A stretch of 64,000 nt of DNA from Paracoccus isoporae. GTDB taxonomy: Bacteria > Pseudomonadota > Alphaproteobacteria > Rhodobacterales > Rhodobacteraceae. The DNA lies in NCBI RefSeq assembly GCF_900101865.1, contig NZ_FNAH01000004.1:124001-188000 (forward strand), in the 5' to 3' direction. The stretch's first letter is position 1. Each line of letters starts with the position of its first letter. Positions 8,123-16,842 of this stretch are shown here, piece by piece. The notes under the pieces were generated by a model. That model did no database searches. It was not told the DNA's origin and saw only the letters and a program-made list of their open reading frames with translations. The position numbers were made by a program, and so were the translations under genes.

Positions 8123-8896
8123 TCAGGCGTCGGGGTGGAGCGCGTCATCCAGCAGCGCGGCGTGGCCGTTCTCGCGCAGGTAGGTCACCATCACCCCGAA
8201 ATCCTCGACGCTGTCTTCCAGCGGGACGGTGTTCTGGCGGAAATAGCTGCTGGCCAGATCGGCCGGGTCGGCCTCGGAGCGGATGAAGCCGAGAAGCCGC
8301 GCCATCTCCGCCCGGTCGCCGAGCGCGCGGTAATCCACCGAGGTCACGCGCAGCGGGCGGCGGGCGCGCATGGTCGTCAGCATCTCGGTGAAATGCCGGT
8401 CGGCCTGCAGCACCGTCTCGAACTGCGCGGGATCGAAGCGGATCGGGCGGTTGTCCTGCGGCCGGTCGCCATCGCGGCGCTTGGTGAAGCTGCCGGTCTC
8501 GCGCGCCCGCTGGAGCGAGACATATTTGCGCAGCGGGTTGCGGGTCAGGAAGATCTTCTGCCAGCGCCGGGCGCGCAGCGTGTCGGGGCCGATCCCCGAC
8601 TGCACCAGCCGGGCGGGAAATTCCTTGAACCCCACCACCGGCGTCTCGATGGCCTCCAGGATCCGGCCCAGATAGGCGCGCACATCCGCGTCGCGCCGCG
8701 CCGTGTCGGCGGGTCCGAACCCGATCTGTTCGGCCAGCGGGGCCGGAAGCTCGACCCGGTCGGGTTTGAAGATCTCTCCCAGGCAGGTCACGTCCGGCGC
8801 GCTGTCCAGCAGCGAGGCCAGATGATAGGAGCCGCTGCGCGGTTGGGCGACGATGAGGAAACGGCATGTATGGCCGGTCTTGCCGAGTTCGGTCAT
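8123..8896 (-). CDS. Sulfotransferase family protein (Stf0-like)
   Basis: The 257-aa protein looks like a PAPS-dependent sulfotransferase. The N-terminal FLIVAQPRSGSYHLASLLDS (about residues 13-32) is the 5'-phosphosulfate-binding loop, and KIFLTRNPLRKYVSLQRA (about residues 138-155) fits the 3'-phosphate-binding region with an invariant Arg and Ser. The acceptor is unknown; carbohydrate or lipid are both possible. It stands alone between ndk and a divergent ABC-F gene. The sat/cysC gene at 62-64 kb could supply its PAPS donor. Confidence 0.75.
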   Translation of the reverse strand: MTELGKTGHTCRFLIVAQPRSGSYHLASLLDSAPDVTCLGEIFKPDRVELPAPLAEQIGFGPADTARRDADVRAYLGRILEAIETPVVGFKEFPARLVQSGIGPDTLRARRWQKIFLTRNPLRKYVSLQRARETGSFTKRRDGDRPQDNRPIRFDPAQFETVLQADRHFTEMLTTMRARRPLRVTSVDYRALGDRAEMARLLGFIRSEADPADLASSYFRQNTVPLEDSVEDFGVMVTYLRENGHAALLDDALHPDA

Positions 8897-8987
8897 GGGG
8901 CCACGATCACTCCGGTCTGTTCAACTGCCAATTGATATGTGCCGAGGCGTATTGACGCAACTGGCTTGCTGGGTCATGGCGTGCGCC

Positions 8988-10835
8988 ATGCTGCGGATCG
9001 AAGACATCTCCTATTCCATCGCCGGGCGGCCGCTGTTCGAACATGCGGGCGCGGTGGTGCCGGACGGCCACAAGGTCGGGCTGGTCGGACCCAACGGGGC
9101 GGGCAAGACGACGCTGTTCCGGCTGATCCGGGGCGAGCTTTCCCTTGATGGCGGCCAGATCGCCCTGCCCGCCCGCGCCCGGATCGGCGGGGTGGCGCAG
9201 GAAGCGCCCGGCACCGCGCGCAGCGTGCTGGACACGGTGCTGGACGCGGATACGGAGCGCGCCGGGCTGATGCGGGAGGCCGAGGCGGCCAGCGACGCCG
9301 CACGCATCGCCGAGATCCAGACACGGCTGGCCGATATCGACGCCTGGTCGGCCGAGGCGCGGGCCGCGACCATCCTGAAAGGTCTGGGGTTCTCCGACGC
9401 CGATCAGCAGCGGCCAAGCGCCGATTTCTCGGGCGGCTGGCGGATGCGCATCGCGCTGGCGGGCGTGCTGTTCGCGCAGCCCGACCTGCTGCTGCTGGAC
9501 GAGCCGACCAACTATCTGGATCTGGAAGGCGCGCTGTGGCTGGAGAGCTATCTGGCGCGCTATCCCTATACGGTCATCGTCATCAGCCATGACCGGGGCC
9601 TGCTGAACCGCGCGGTGGGCCATATCCTGCATGTCGAGGATCGCAAGCTGACGCTCTATACCGGCGGGTATGACCAGTTCGCCAAGCTGCGCGCCGAGAA
9701 ACGCGCGCTGATGGCGTCGGAGGCCAAGAAGCAGGAGGCGCGGCGGGCGCATCTGCAAAGCTTCGTGGACCGGTTCCGCGCCAAGGCCACCAAGGCCAAG
9801 CAGGCGCAGGCGCGCATCAAGATGATCGCGAAGATGGAGCCGATCACCGCGCCGGAGGAGGCCAAGTTCCACCGCTTCAGCTTTCCCGCGCCGGAGCAGC
9901 TTTCCCCGCCGATCATCGCCATGGAGGGGGTCAGTGTCGGCTATGGCGAGCGGCGGGTGCTGCGGCGGCTGGATCTGCGCATCGATCAGGACGACCGGAT
10001 CGCGCTTCTGGGGCGAAACGGTCAGGGCAAATCCACCCTGTCGAAACTTCTGGCCGAACGGCTGGCGCCGATGGAGGGGCAGATCACCCGGTCGGGCAAG
10101 CTGCGGGTCGGGTATTTCGCGCAGCATCAGGTCGATGAGCTGGAGCTGGGCGAGACGCCGCTGGATCATGTCCGGCGGCTGCGGCCTGATGAGGCCCCGT
10201 CGAAGCTGCGGGCGCGGCTGGCCGGGTTCGGGCTGATGGAGGCGCAGGCCGAGACGCGGGTCGGCCAGTTGTCGGGCGGGCAGAAGGCGCGGCTGTCGCT
10301 GCTGATCGCCACGATCGACGCGCCGCATCTGCTGGTGCTGGACGAGCCGACGAACCATCTGGACATCGAAAGCCGCGAGGCGCTGACCGAGGCGCTGAAC
10401 GACTATACCGGCGCGGTGGTGCTGGTCAGCCATGACATGCATCTTCTGTCGCTTGTGGCGGACAGGCTGTGGCTGGTCGATCAGGGCGGGGTCGCGCCGT
10501 GGCAGGGCGATCTGGACGATTACCGCGCCATGCTGTTGCAGACCCCCGAGGAGAAGCCCGCGAAGGCCAGCCCGGCGCCGAAGCCGAAACGGGCGAGCCG
10601 AGACGAAATCCTGGAATTGCGGGCCGAGGCGCGCAAGGCCGAGGCGCGGGTCGAGAAGCTGACCGAGATGCTGGACAAGATCGGCGGGAAGATGGCCGAT
10701 CCCGGCATCTATGACGACGCCGCCGAGGTCGAGAAATGGGGCCGCAAGCATGCCGAGGCCAGCGAGGCGATGACACGGGCCGAGGCGATCTGGATGACCG
10801 CGATGGAGCGGCTGGAGCGGGCCGAACGCGGCTGA
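8988..10835 (+). CDS. ABC-F family ATPase (YheS-like)
   Basis: This soluble 615-aa protein has two ABC ATPase domains and no membrane segment. Domain 1 has Walker A GPNGAGKTT (about residues 35-43), signature FSGGW and Walker B LLLLDEPTNYLD; domain 2 has GRNGQGKST, LSGGQK and LLVLDEPTNHLD. Between them is a Lys/Arg/Ala-rich linker (about 245-290) typical of ABC-F proteins, which act on ribosomes near the E site. A charged coiled-coil tail closes the protein. The closest type I recognise is YheS. The start at 8988 gives MLRIEDISYSI; an ATG at 8976 in the same frame is an alternative. Confidence 0.88.
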   Translation: MLRIEDISYSIAGRPLFEHAGAVVPDGHKVGLVGPNGAGKTTLFRLIRGELSLDGGQIALPARARIGGVAQEAPGTARSVLDTVLDADTERAGLMREAEAASDAARIAEIQTRLADIDAWSAEARAATILKGLGFSDADQQRPSADFSGGWRMRIALAGVLFAQPDLLLLDEPTNYLDLEGALWLESYLARYPYTVIVISHDRGLLNRAVGHILHVEDRKLTLYTGGYDQFAKLRAEKRALMASEAKKQEARRAHLQSFVDRFRAKATKAKQAQARIKMIAKMEPITAPEEAKFHRFSFPAPEQLSPPIIAMEGVSVGYGERRVLRRLDLRIDQDDRIALLGRNGQGKSTLSKLLAERLAPMEGQITRSGKLRVGYFAQHQVDELELGETPLDHVRRLRPDEAPSKLRARLAGFGLMEAQAETRVGQLSGGQKARLSLLIATIDAPHLLVLDEPTNHLDIESREALTEALNDYTGAVVLVSHDMHLLSLVADRLWLVDQGGVAPWQGDLDDYRAMLLQTPEEKPAKASPAPKPKRASRDEILELRAEARKAEARVEKLTEMLDKIGGKMADPGIYDDAAEVEKWGRKHAEASEAMTRAEAIWMTAMERLERAERG

Positions 10836-10906
10836 ATCGCGTCGCCCCGCCGCGGCGCGGGCTGTGTACTCCGCCCCCGCCGAGCGGCGCGTCGGCCCCG
10901 ATCTGT

Positions 10907-10958
10907 TGTCACGATGTCACGGAACCTTGATCGCGCGGCGCGGTTAACTTTCCGTGAC
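10907..10958. promoter_or_regulatory. Operator-like repeats upstream of mipA-type gene
   Basis: A perfect 9-bp inverted repeat, GTCACGGAA (10916-10924) and TTCCGTGAC (10950-10958), is separated by 25 nt. A second TGTCACG copy at 10907 forms a direct repeat with that at 10915. The cluster lies 70-120 nt upstream of the MipA-type gene and looks like a binding site for a dimeric or tandem-binding regulator. Confidence 0.45.
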
Positions 10959-11028
10959 TTGATTTCCGCGCCCGCGGGGGGCAGTTCTGGTCAGGTCGCC
11001 ACATCATCATCTTCTGCCGGGTGAGTTC

Positions 11029-11775
11029 ATGAGAATCCTGTTTCCGCTGATCGCCGCCACCGCTTTTGCCGCCCCGGCACTGGCGCAGGAAACCGTCATC
11101 AATCCGCCGCAATCCATCTCGCTCGACGTGGGCGCGGGGGCGGCCTACAAGCCGACTTATCCCGGCTCGGACGAGCATGAGACGGTGCCGTGGCTGATCT
11201 TCCGCAATCTGGAGCTGAACGGCACGCGCAGCGGTCCGGGCGACGGGTTCTCGATCACCCCCAGCTTCAACTATCTGGGCAAGCGCGACAGCGACGATGA
11301 CAGCCGGCTGGCCGGGCTGGACGAGGTGGACCGGACGCTGGAATTCGGCGTCAAGGCGACCTATCGCACCGGGCCGACCCGCGCCTTCGTCACCGCGCGC
11401 AAGGGGTTCGGCGGGCATGACGGGATCACTGGCGAGTTCGGGGCCGAATACCGGATCGATTACAGCGACCGGCTGACCATGTGGGCGGGGCTGGAAGCGG
11501 GCTACGGCAATGACGACTACAACCAGACCTATTTCGGCGTGACCCCGGACGAGGCGGCGCGGACCGCCTACGGCCCCTATGCGCCAGGCGGCGGCATCAA
11601 CTCGGCCGCGGCGACGCTGGAGGCGCGCTATGATCTGAGCCCGAACACCGCGGTGATGGGCGAGGTGAAGTTCTCGCGCGTGATCGGCGATGCGGCCGAC
11701 AGCCCGATCGTGCTGGACGAAAACCAGCCCTCGGTCCGGCTGGGCATCGTGCGGACGCTGAATTTCGGGTTCTGA
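11029..11775 (+). CDS. MipA/OmpV family outer membrane protein
   Basis: The 248-aa protein has a Sec signal peptide (about residues 1-20, cleavage after PALAQ) and the MipA/OmpV pattern: SLDVGAGAAYKPTYPGSDEHE after the signal, alternating beta-strand segments, and a C-terminal phenylalanine (RTLNFGF) for BAM-dependent insertion. MipA of E. coli has been described as a scaffold for MltA and PBP1B, while other members are general outer membrane proteins, so the precise role is open. It is monocistronic with its own terminator. Confidence 0.85.
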   Translation: MRILFPLIAATAFAAPALAQETVINPPQSISLDVGAGAAYKPTYPGSDEHETVPWLIFRNLELNGTRSGPGDGFSITPSFNYLGKRDSDDDSRLAGLDEVDRTLEFGVKATYRTGPTRAFVTARKGFGGHDGITGEFGAEYRIDYSDRLTMWAGLEAGYGNDDYNQTYFGVTPDEAARTAYGPYAPGGGINSAAATLEARYDLSPNTAVMGEVKFSRVIGDAADSPIVLDENQPSVRLGIVRTLNFGF

Positions 11776-11799
11776 TCGCCACGGACGGCGCGGCAGGCG

Positions 11800-11821
11800 G
11801 GGGCGGGCGACCGCCCCTTTT
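11800..11821 (+). terminator. Intrinsic terminator after mipA-type gene
   Basis: Arms GGGGCGG (11800-11806) and CCGCCCC (11811-11817) pair around GCGA and are followed by TTTT. It lies between the convergent mipA-type gene and olsB. Confidence 0.75.
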
Positions 11822-11856
11822 CTCATGGCCGGCAGATGCCTTTCAGCGATGCGATT

Positions 11857-12612
11857 TTACCCAGCGACGCCGCGCAGGAGCCGCTGCCGCGCGGGCGGGA
11901 TGGCGGCGATTTCCAGCCCGGTGAACACATGCAGCGTGCCGAGCTGGTCGTCCACCACCGCATGATCGCTGACCCAGCCGCCCATCATCAGGTAGCTGCG
12001 CAGAAGCGGCGGCAGACCGGCCTGGGCCAGCCGCGGATCGGGTTTCTTCAGCCGGAGCGCGCGGGCGAAGCGGAACACCTTGGGCGCCTTGACGCGCGGC
12101 AGCCAGCGGCGCGGGGCCAAGTGACGCTCCTTCAGCAGCGCAAAGGTGTCGGCATAGCCCTGCGTATCGGTGCCCATGAAGGAGGAGCAGCCGAACAGAA
12201 GCTGGATGCCGTGATCATCGACAAAGCGCGTCATCGCCCCCCAGGCGACGCGCAGGATGTCGGGATCGGCATGTTCGGGATGGATGCAGAACCGCCCCAT
12301 CTCGACCATCGGGCCGTCGAAGTCGCGCAGCCGGGCCAGATCGTAATGGCTGGCGGAATAGCTGCGCCCGATCTCTGCCCCGCTGTCGAGCGCCATGAAG
12401 CGGAAGGTGGCCAGCAACTGGCCGCTGCGCTGATCCTCGATCAGCACATGCTGGCATTGCGCATCGAAGGCATCTGCGTCGATCGCCGCGCCGTCATCGG
12501 CCGCGCGGCCGCGCTTGCCGATGAAGGCCAGCCAGCGCAGGCGCTGCGCGGCGCGCAGATCCTCGGCGGTGTCGGCCAGGCGGACCCGGAAACGGCCCTT
12601 GATCAGCAACAT
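11857..12612 (-). CDS. olsB: L-ornithine N(alpha)-acyltransferase
   Basis: OlsB transfers a 3-hydroxyacyl group from ACP to ornithine, the first step of ornithine lipid synthesis. The 251-aa sequence matches the GNAT-like OlsB family: FRVRLADTAEDLRAAQRLRW near the start, FRFMALDSG, and the conserved VEMGRFCIHPEH near residue 100. No olsA lies beside it, so the second acylation must be encoded elsewhere. It is divergent from msrB across an 85-nt gap that holds a perfect inverted repeat. Confidence 0.85.
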   Translation of the reverse strand: MLLIKGRFRVRLADTAEDLRAAQRLRWLAFIGKRGRAADDGAAIDADAFDAQCQHVLIEDQRSGQLLATFRFMALDSGAEIGRSYSASHYDLARLRDFDGPMVEMGRFCIHPEHADPDILRVAWGAMTRFVDDHGIQLLFGCSSFMGTDTQGYADTFALLKERHLAPRRWLPRVKAPKVFRFARALRLKKPDPRLAQAGLPPLLRSYLMMGGWVSDHAVVDDQLGTLHVFTGLEIAAIPPARQRLLRGVAG

Positions 12613-12639
12613 GCCCTTATCCTCGCGCCAGCGACCACC

Positions 12640-12673
12640 TACATGATGGCACGAGACATATTCCCATCATGTA
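12640..12673. promoter_or_regulatory. Perfect 10-bp inverted repeat between olsB and msrB
   Basis: TACATGATGG (12640-12649) and CCATCATGTA (12664-12673) are exact reverse complements with a 14-nt spacer. The pair fills the middle of the 85-nt divergent gap. It fits an operator read by a dimeric regulator for one or both genes. It could also form a hairpin in a transcript. Confidence 0.55.
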
Positions 12674-12697
12674 ACGATGGCGCAACAGGAGATTGTC

Positions 12698-13090
12698 ATG
12701 GCCCAGGTGACCAAGAGCGATGCCGAGTGGCGCGCGCAGCTGAGCGACGAGGAATATTACGTGACAAGGCAGGCGGGCACGGAGCGCCCCTTCTCGCATC
12801 CGGGTTTTCCGAAGGAGGCCGGCCATTTCGCCTGTATCTGCTGCGGGGCGCCGCTGTTCGAGCAGGATGCGAAGTTCGAGAGCCATTGCGGCTGGCCCAG
12901 CTTTTCCGCGCCGGGCGGCGAGATCGACGAACATCACGACACCACTCACGGCATGGTCCGCACCGAGGTGCGCTGCCATAATTGCGACGCCCATCTGGGT
13001 CACGTCTTTCCCGACGGCCCGCCGCCGACCGGGTTGCGCTATTGCATCAACGGCGTCGCGATCGAGTTCGTCCCGGCGCAGGAGGGCTGA
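12698..13090 (+). CDS. msrB: Peptide-methionine (R)-S-oxide reductase
   Basis: MsrB repairs methionine-R-sulfoxide in proteins. The 130-aa protein has the two zinc-binding pairs (CICC and CHNC), the GWPSF motif, and the catalytic Cys in RYCINGV near the C-terminus. The ATG at 12698 follows AGGAG with 6-nt spacing; an in-frame ATG at 12677 lacks a good site. It has no signal peptide, so it is cytoplasmic. Confidence 0.95.
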   Translation: MAQVTKSDAEWRAQLSDEEYYVTRQAGTERPFSHPGFPKEAGHFACICCGAPLFEQDAKFESHCGWPSFSAPGGEIDEHHDTTHGMVRTEVRCHNCDAHLGHVFPDGPPPTGLRYCINGVAIEFVPAQEG

Positions 13091-13238
13091 GCGGGGGCTG
13101 CCCGCAGCCGGGGCGCCGGCGCCAGAGACGGCGCTGAGCTGAGCCGCGCCGCGCGTGGCGGGACGCAGCAACCGCGACAGCATCCGGGCCACCGTCCCCG
13201 TCCCCCATGACGCGGTAGCGGGGGCGCGGCGGCGGGGG

Positions 13239-14432
13239 TCAGCCCGACTCGCCTCGTGGCTTGTCCTCGTCCGAGGGGACGTGATCGGGCAGATCGTCGC
13301 CCAGCACCCCCTCGATATAGAGCCGCTGGACCAGCACCATCGCGACCACCATCAAGGGCGCCGCGACAAGGATGCCCGGCAGGCCGAACAGCACGCCGAA
13401 GCCGATCACCCCGAAGATGGTCATCACCGGCGGCAGACCCGCCGCGTGACGCTGGATCAGCGGCATGATGACATTGCCCTCGAGCTGCTGGACCGCCACG
13501 AAAAGGAGCAGCACATAGAGCGCGTCCTGCGGGCCCTGGGTCAGCGAGAACAGCACCGCCGGCACGCCGGAGATGAACGGGCCGATGAAGGGGATGGCGT
13601 TGGTCAGCCCGGCGATGATGCCCAGCACGAGGGCCAGCGGAATATCCAGCAGCCACAGCCCGCCGCCGGTCAGGATCGCCACGATCAGCATGTCGAGCGA
13701 TTGCCCGGCCAGCCAGCTCCACAGCTTGTCGCCGATCTCGCGCAGGATGCTGGCGGCCTCGTCGCGGTGATCCATGGGCACCAGCCTGAGCACGCCTTGC
13801 ACATAAGGGCCGGGATTGAGCGCGAGGAAGATCGACACGGTCACAATCAGCACCAGATTGGCGATGCCGCCGATCACCGCGTTCACCGTGCCGCGCAGCA
13901 CGCCGAACACGCTCATCACCGAACCGGCGAAGGGGCCCATCGCGCCGCCGCCGCCGCCGCCGCCGCCCGATCCGCCCGACGCGGCCTCGCCGCCCTGCTG
14001 GCCGCTGTCCTGCGCGCGTTCGAGCAGGAAATTCCCGATGGCCGAGCTGTTGAGCCAGTCCATCACCTGTTGCCAGGCCTGCGGGATGGCCGCGATCAGC
14101 TGGCGCATCTGCTGGGTGACCTGCGGCCCGGCCATCATCACCAGCAGCAGCCCCGCCAGCACCGCCGCGGCCAGCACGATGAACACCGAGACGGTGGGCG
14201 ACAGCCCGGTGAAGCGGGACAGGTAATTCGCGGTCTTGCGAAACGCGATGCCCAGCAGGATGGCGGCGAAGCCCATCAGCAGCATGAAGGAGAGTTTCCA
14301 CGCCAGAAGCAGGGTCAGCGCCACCGCGAAGGTGGTCAGGATCGTCGGCACCGGCACCGGCCGGCGCGAGATCTTCAGCGAAGCCTCGCCCTCGGGCTCA
14401 TGGCTGCGGGGCAATTCCCGGCGGTCTGGCAT
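13239..14432 (-). CDS. AI-2E family transporter (PerM/YdiK-like)
   Basis: The 397-aa membrane protein has the topology of the AI-2E family: a hydrophobic pair near residues 28-75, a long loop, then five or more helices in the second half (for example LVLIVTVSIFLALNPGPY and PLALVLGIIAGLTNAIPFIG). Substrates differ in this family, from AI-2 export (TqsA) to sodium-proton exchange in some members, so none is assigned. A run of eight glycines from a GGC-type repeat sits in the loop at about residues 155-165. It is monocistronic or first of a short minus-strand unit. Confidence 0.85.
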   Translation of the reverse strand: MPDRRELPRSHEPEGEASLKISRRPVPVPTILTTFAVALTLLLAWKLSFMLLMGFAAILLGIAFRKTANYLSRFTGLSPTVSVFIVLAAAVLAGLLLVMMAGPQVTQQMRQLIAAIPQAWQQVMDWLNSSAIGNFLLERAQDSGQQGGEAASGGSGGGGGGGGAMGPFAGSVMSVFGVLRGTVNAVIGGIANLVLIVTVSIFLALNPGPYVQGVLRLVPMDHRDEAASILREIGDKLWSWLAGQSLDMLIVAILTGGGLWLLDIPLALVLGIIAGLTNAIPFIGPFISGVPAVLFSLTQGPQDALYVLLLFVAVQQLEGNVIMPLIQRHAAGLPPVMTIFGVIGFGVLFGLPGILVAAPLMVVAMVLVQRLYIEGVLGDDLPDHVPSDEDKPRGESG

Positions 14433-14492
14433 GGTCCTGTTCCCCGGTCACTCTGGCGCCTGCCCCCGCGGCCTGCGCGGACAGGGCGCGCG

Positions 14493-14933
14493 TCAATCGA
14501 TAAAGTCGGAGGCGTTGAAATTGCCCAGATTGCCCAGGAGCTGGCGCACCAGGCTGATCGAGGTCACGCCCGAATCGGTCACCCGGCGCGACAGCACCAC
14601 CACCCGCCCGTCCTCAAGGCCGAAGCGTTCGACATTGGACACCGTGCCGTCCGGGGCGAAGTTGATCGCAACCACCTGCCGCTGGATCTCCTCGGGGCGG
14701 CGCAGCCCGTAATGACGCCAGCGCGAGCCCACGTAATACCAGCCCGATCCCTCCAGCAGCCCCATCGAGGTGGGCCGCCCGATCAGCCCCTCCAGCTCGA
14801 ACTGGCTGGTCTGGCCCGGCACCACCATGGCCAGATCCTGTTCGGGCGGCACATAGCCGTGATGGCGATAGATCGGGGAGCACGCAGCGACGGTAACAGT
14901 CAGAGCGATGACGATGCCGCGGATCAGTTTCAT
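14493..14933 (-). CDS. bamE: Outer membrane assembly lipoprotein BamE
   Basis: The 146-aa lipoprotein (SmpA/OmlA family) is a subunit of the BAM complex that folds outer membrane beta-barrels. The signal peptide ends in a lipobox, TVAACS (Cys about 18). The conserved region has LAMVVPGQTSQFELEGLIGRP followed by WYYVGSR. The start at 14933 follows GGGGAAG; the longer frame lacks a proper signal. It is divergent from yceD, as in many alphaproteobacteria. Confidence 0.9.
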   Translation of the reverse strand: MKLIRGIVIALTVTVAACSPIYRHHGYVPPEQDLAMVVPGQTSQFELEGLIGRPTSMGLLEGSGWYYVGSRWRHYGLRRPEEIQRQVVAINFAPDGTVSNVERFGLEDGRVVVLSRRVTDSGVTSISLVRQLLGNLGNFNASDFID

Positions 14934-15057
14934 TGATCTTGTTCTTCCCCGTCGATGGACGGCCCCGGTTGACGCCGCCCGCATGGCTTAGCAAACTCGG
15001 CCAGCCCGCTCAAGAAGATCGCGGCGGGCCGGCAGCAAACCACCCCGGAAAGGCATC

Positions 15058-15585
15058 ATGTCCGTTTTCACCCCCCTCTCCGACCGGCTTCGGGTGGCGC
15101 ATCTATCGCCCGGCCGGGACAATGAATTCACCGTCGCCCCCGATGCGGCGGCGCGCCGGGCCATCGCCGCGGAGCTGGGGCTGAGCGATCTGCCCGATAT
15201 GCGGTTCGAGGGTGCCGTGCGGGCGTCCGGCGCGGATGAGTGGGCGCTGAGCGGCAGGCTCTCGGCCCGCGTCGTGCAGCCCTGCGTGATTACGCTGGAG
15301 CCGGTGGAGACGGAGATCGCGGAGCCGGTGTCGCTGATCTTTTCGCCCCATGTCGCGGCACCTGAGGAGGAGGAGGTCGAGATGGGCGATGACAGCGTCG
15401 AGCCGCTGGGCCAGACGATCGATATCGGCGCCATCGCCATCGAGGCGCTGTCGCTGGCCCTGCCGACCCATCCCCGCGCGCCGGGCGCCGAGATGCCGGA
15501 GATCGCGGGCGACGACGCGCCCGGGCCGGAGGAGACCCGCAAGCCCTTCGCCGGGCTGGCCGAGATGATGAAGAAAGAGAACTGA
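15058..15585 (+). CDS. yceD: YceD family protein (DUF177)
   Basis: The 175-aa acidic protein matches DUF177/YceD, a family linked in E. coli and plants to 23S rRNA accumulation. The central conserved block is SARVVQPCVITLEPVETEI, followed by an acidic loop and IDIGAIAIEALSLALPTHPRAPG. In most genomes yceD directly precedes rpmF (ribosomal protein L32) and then plsX-fabH; here none of these follows. The 88-nt gap after it is too short to hold rpmF. Confidence 0.88.
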   Translation: MSVFTPLSDRLRVAHLSPGRDNEFTVAPDAAARRAIAAELGLSDLPDMRFEGAVRASGADEWALSGRLSARVVQPCVITLEPVETEIAEPVSLIFSPHVAAPEEEEVEMGDDSVEPLGQTIDIGAIAIEALSLALPTHPRAPGAEMPEIAGDDAPGPEETRKPFAGLAEMMKKEN

Positions 15586-15673
15586 CCGCAGGCTGACAAG
15601 TGCCGGTAACCGCCGTCCGGACGCGCCGCGCCGCGCGGTGCTTTACTGACCCGCGTCATTATGTGACCGTTCC

Positions 15674-16120
15674 ATGATGAGCCATGACGCCGAAATCACC
15701 GGAGGGTGCCAGTGCGGTGCGATCCGCTATCGCATTGACGCGCTCGGCCGGTCCTCTGTGTGTCATTGCCGGATGTGCCAGCGTGCCTTCGGCGCGTTCT
15801 ACGCGGCGCTTGTCGTCGCCAACGGGCTGGAATGGACACAGGGGACACCCCGCTACTTCACCAGCTCCAACATCAGCAAGCGCGGCTTCTGCGCCGATTG
15901 CGGCACGCCGCTGAGCCTCGAGAACTTCGCCGATGATCAGGTCGAGATCGCGACCGGCACGCTTGACGATCCGGAGCAGGCGCCGCCCGGGCTGCAAATC
16001 AATCATCGCTACGCCTGTTCCTTCGCAGACGGGATCGGGGCGCTGCCGGAACCGGATGATCAGACGATCGCGGAAAACGACGCCTGGAATGCACAGGTGA
16101 TTTCGTATCAGAAACCGTGA
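15674..16120 (+). CDS. GFA (CENP-V/Gfa) family zinc protein
   Basis: The 148-aa protein has the GFA fold signature: CQCGAIRY (about residues 12-19), CHCRMCQR (about residues 30-37) and CADCGTPLS. These cysteines bind two zinc ions. Founding members were proposed to help formaldehyde react with glutathione, but that activity is disputed and most homologues have no defined substrate. A second ATG at 15677 is an alternative start. It sits where rpmF would be expected after yceD. Confidence 0.85.
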   Translation: MMSHDAEITGGCQCGAIRYRIDALGRSSVCHCRMCQRAFGAFYAALVVANGLEWTQGTPRYFTSSNISKRGFCADCGTPLSLENFADDQVEIATGTLDDPEQAPPGLQINHRYACSFADGIGALPEPDDQTIAENDAWNAQVISYQKP

Positions 16121-16328
16121 TCTTTCGCCGCGCTCACGAGACTGGCGTGTCTCGCCAGCCCGGCGCGGGCCGAATGACGGCGACCGTATCAACGGCCCGA
16201 CATTGAAGGCACGGCGGCGCGTCAATCCCCGGCTCTCAGGCAGTTCCTGAGTGGAAAGACACGCGACAGCTCCGGTCTTTACGAAGCAGCCAGAGGCGCG
16301 CCGCGGCCCGACCGGAGCACAGGCGCAA

Positions 16329-16802
16329 TTAATCCGTCGCGGCTTTGCTGGCCGGTTTGTAGGGCTTCATCCCCGCCCGCGCCAGCTCATCGGCGCGCTC
16401 GTTTTCCGGGTGCCCGGCATGGCCCTTGATCCATTCCCAGCGGACCTGGTGGCGGCTCTGCGCCGCGTCGAGGCGTTGCCACAGATCGTCATTCTTGACC
16501 GGCTTGCGGGCGGCGGTTTTCCAGCCGTTCTTCTTCCAGCCGTGGATCCAGCCGGTCACGCCATTTTTCACATAGGCCGAATCGGTGGTGATGGTGATTG
16601 CGGAGGGCCGCCTCAGCGCCTCGAGCGCCTCGATCGCGGCGATCAGCTCCATCCGGTTGTTGGTGGTCTGCGCCTCGCCGCCTTTCAGTTCGCGCTCCTT
16701 GACGATCTCGGCGCCGTTCATCGCGCGCATCAGCACCCCCCAGCCGCCGGGGCCGGGATTGCCGCTGCAGGCGCCGTCGGTCCATGCAAACAACTCGCTC
16801 AT
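16329..16802 (-). CDS. rnhA: Ribonuclease HI
   Basis: RnhA cuts the RNA strand of RNA-DNA hybrids. The 157-aa protein has the four acidic active-site positions: Asp in [14 protein letters not shown], Glu in NNRMELIAA, Asp in TTDSAYV and Asp in NERADELA. The basic handle region [12 protein letters not shown] is present. The length equals the E. coli enzyme. The 208-nt gap to the convergent GFA gene holds two short hairpins (16142-16158 and 16235-16251) without T runs and no gene. Confidence 0.97.
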   Translation of the reverse strand: MSELFAWTDGACSGNPGPGGWGVLMRAMNGAEIVKERELKGGEAQTTNNRMELIAAIEALEALRRPSAITITTDSAYVKNGVTGWIHGWKKNGWKTAARKPVKNDDLWQRLDAAQSRHQVRWEWIKGHAGHPENERADELARAGMKPYKPASKAATD

Positions 16803-16842
16803 CGGGCAGGTGATAGCCGAAGCCGGGGCGAAGCAAAACCGC

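Noticed and set aside
15586-15673. Ribosomal protein L32 gene (rpmF) after yceD
   Set aside because: The 88-nt gap is too short and contains no L32-like frame.
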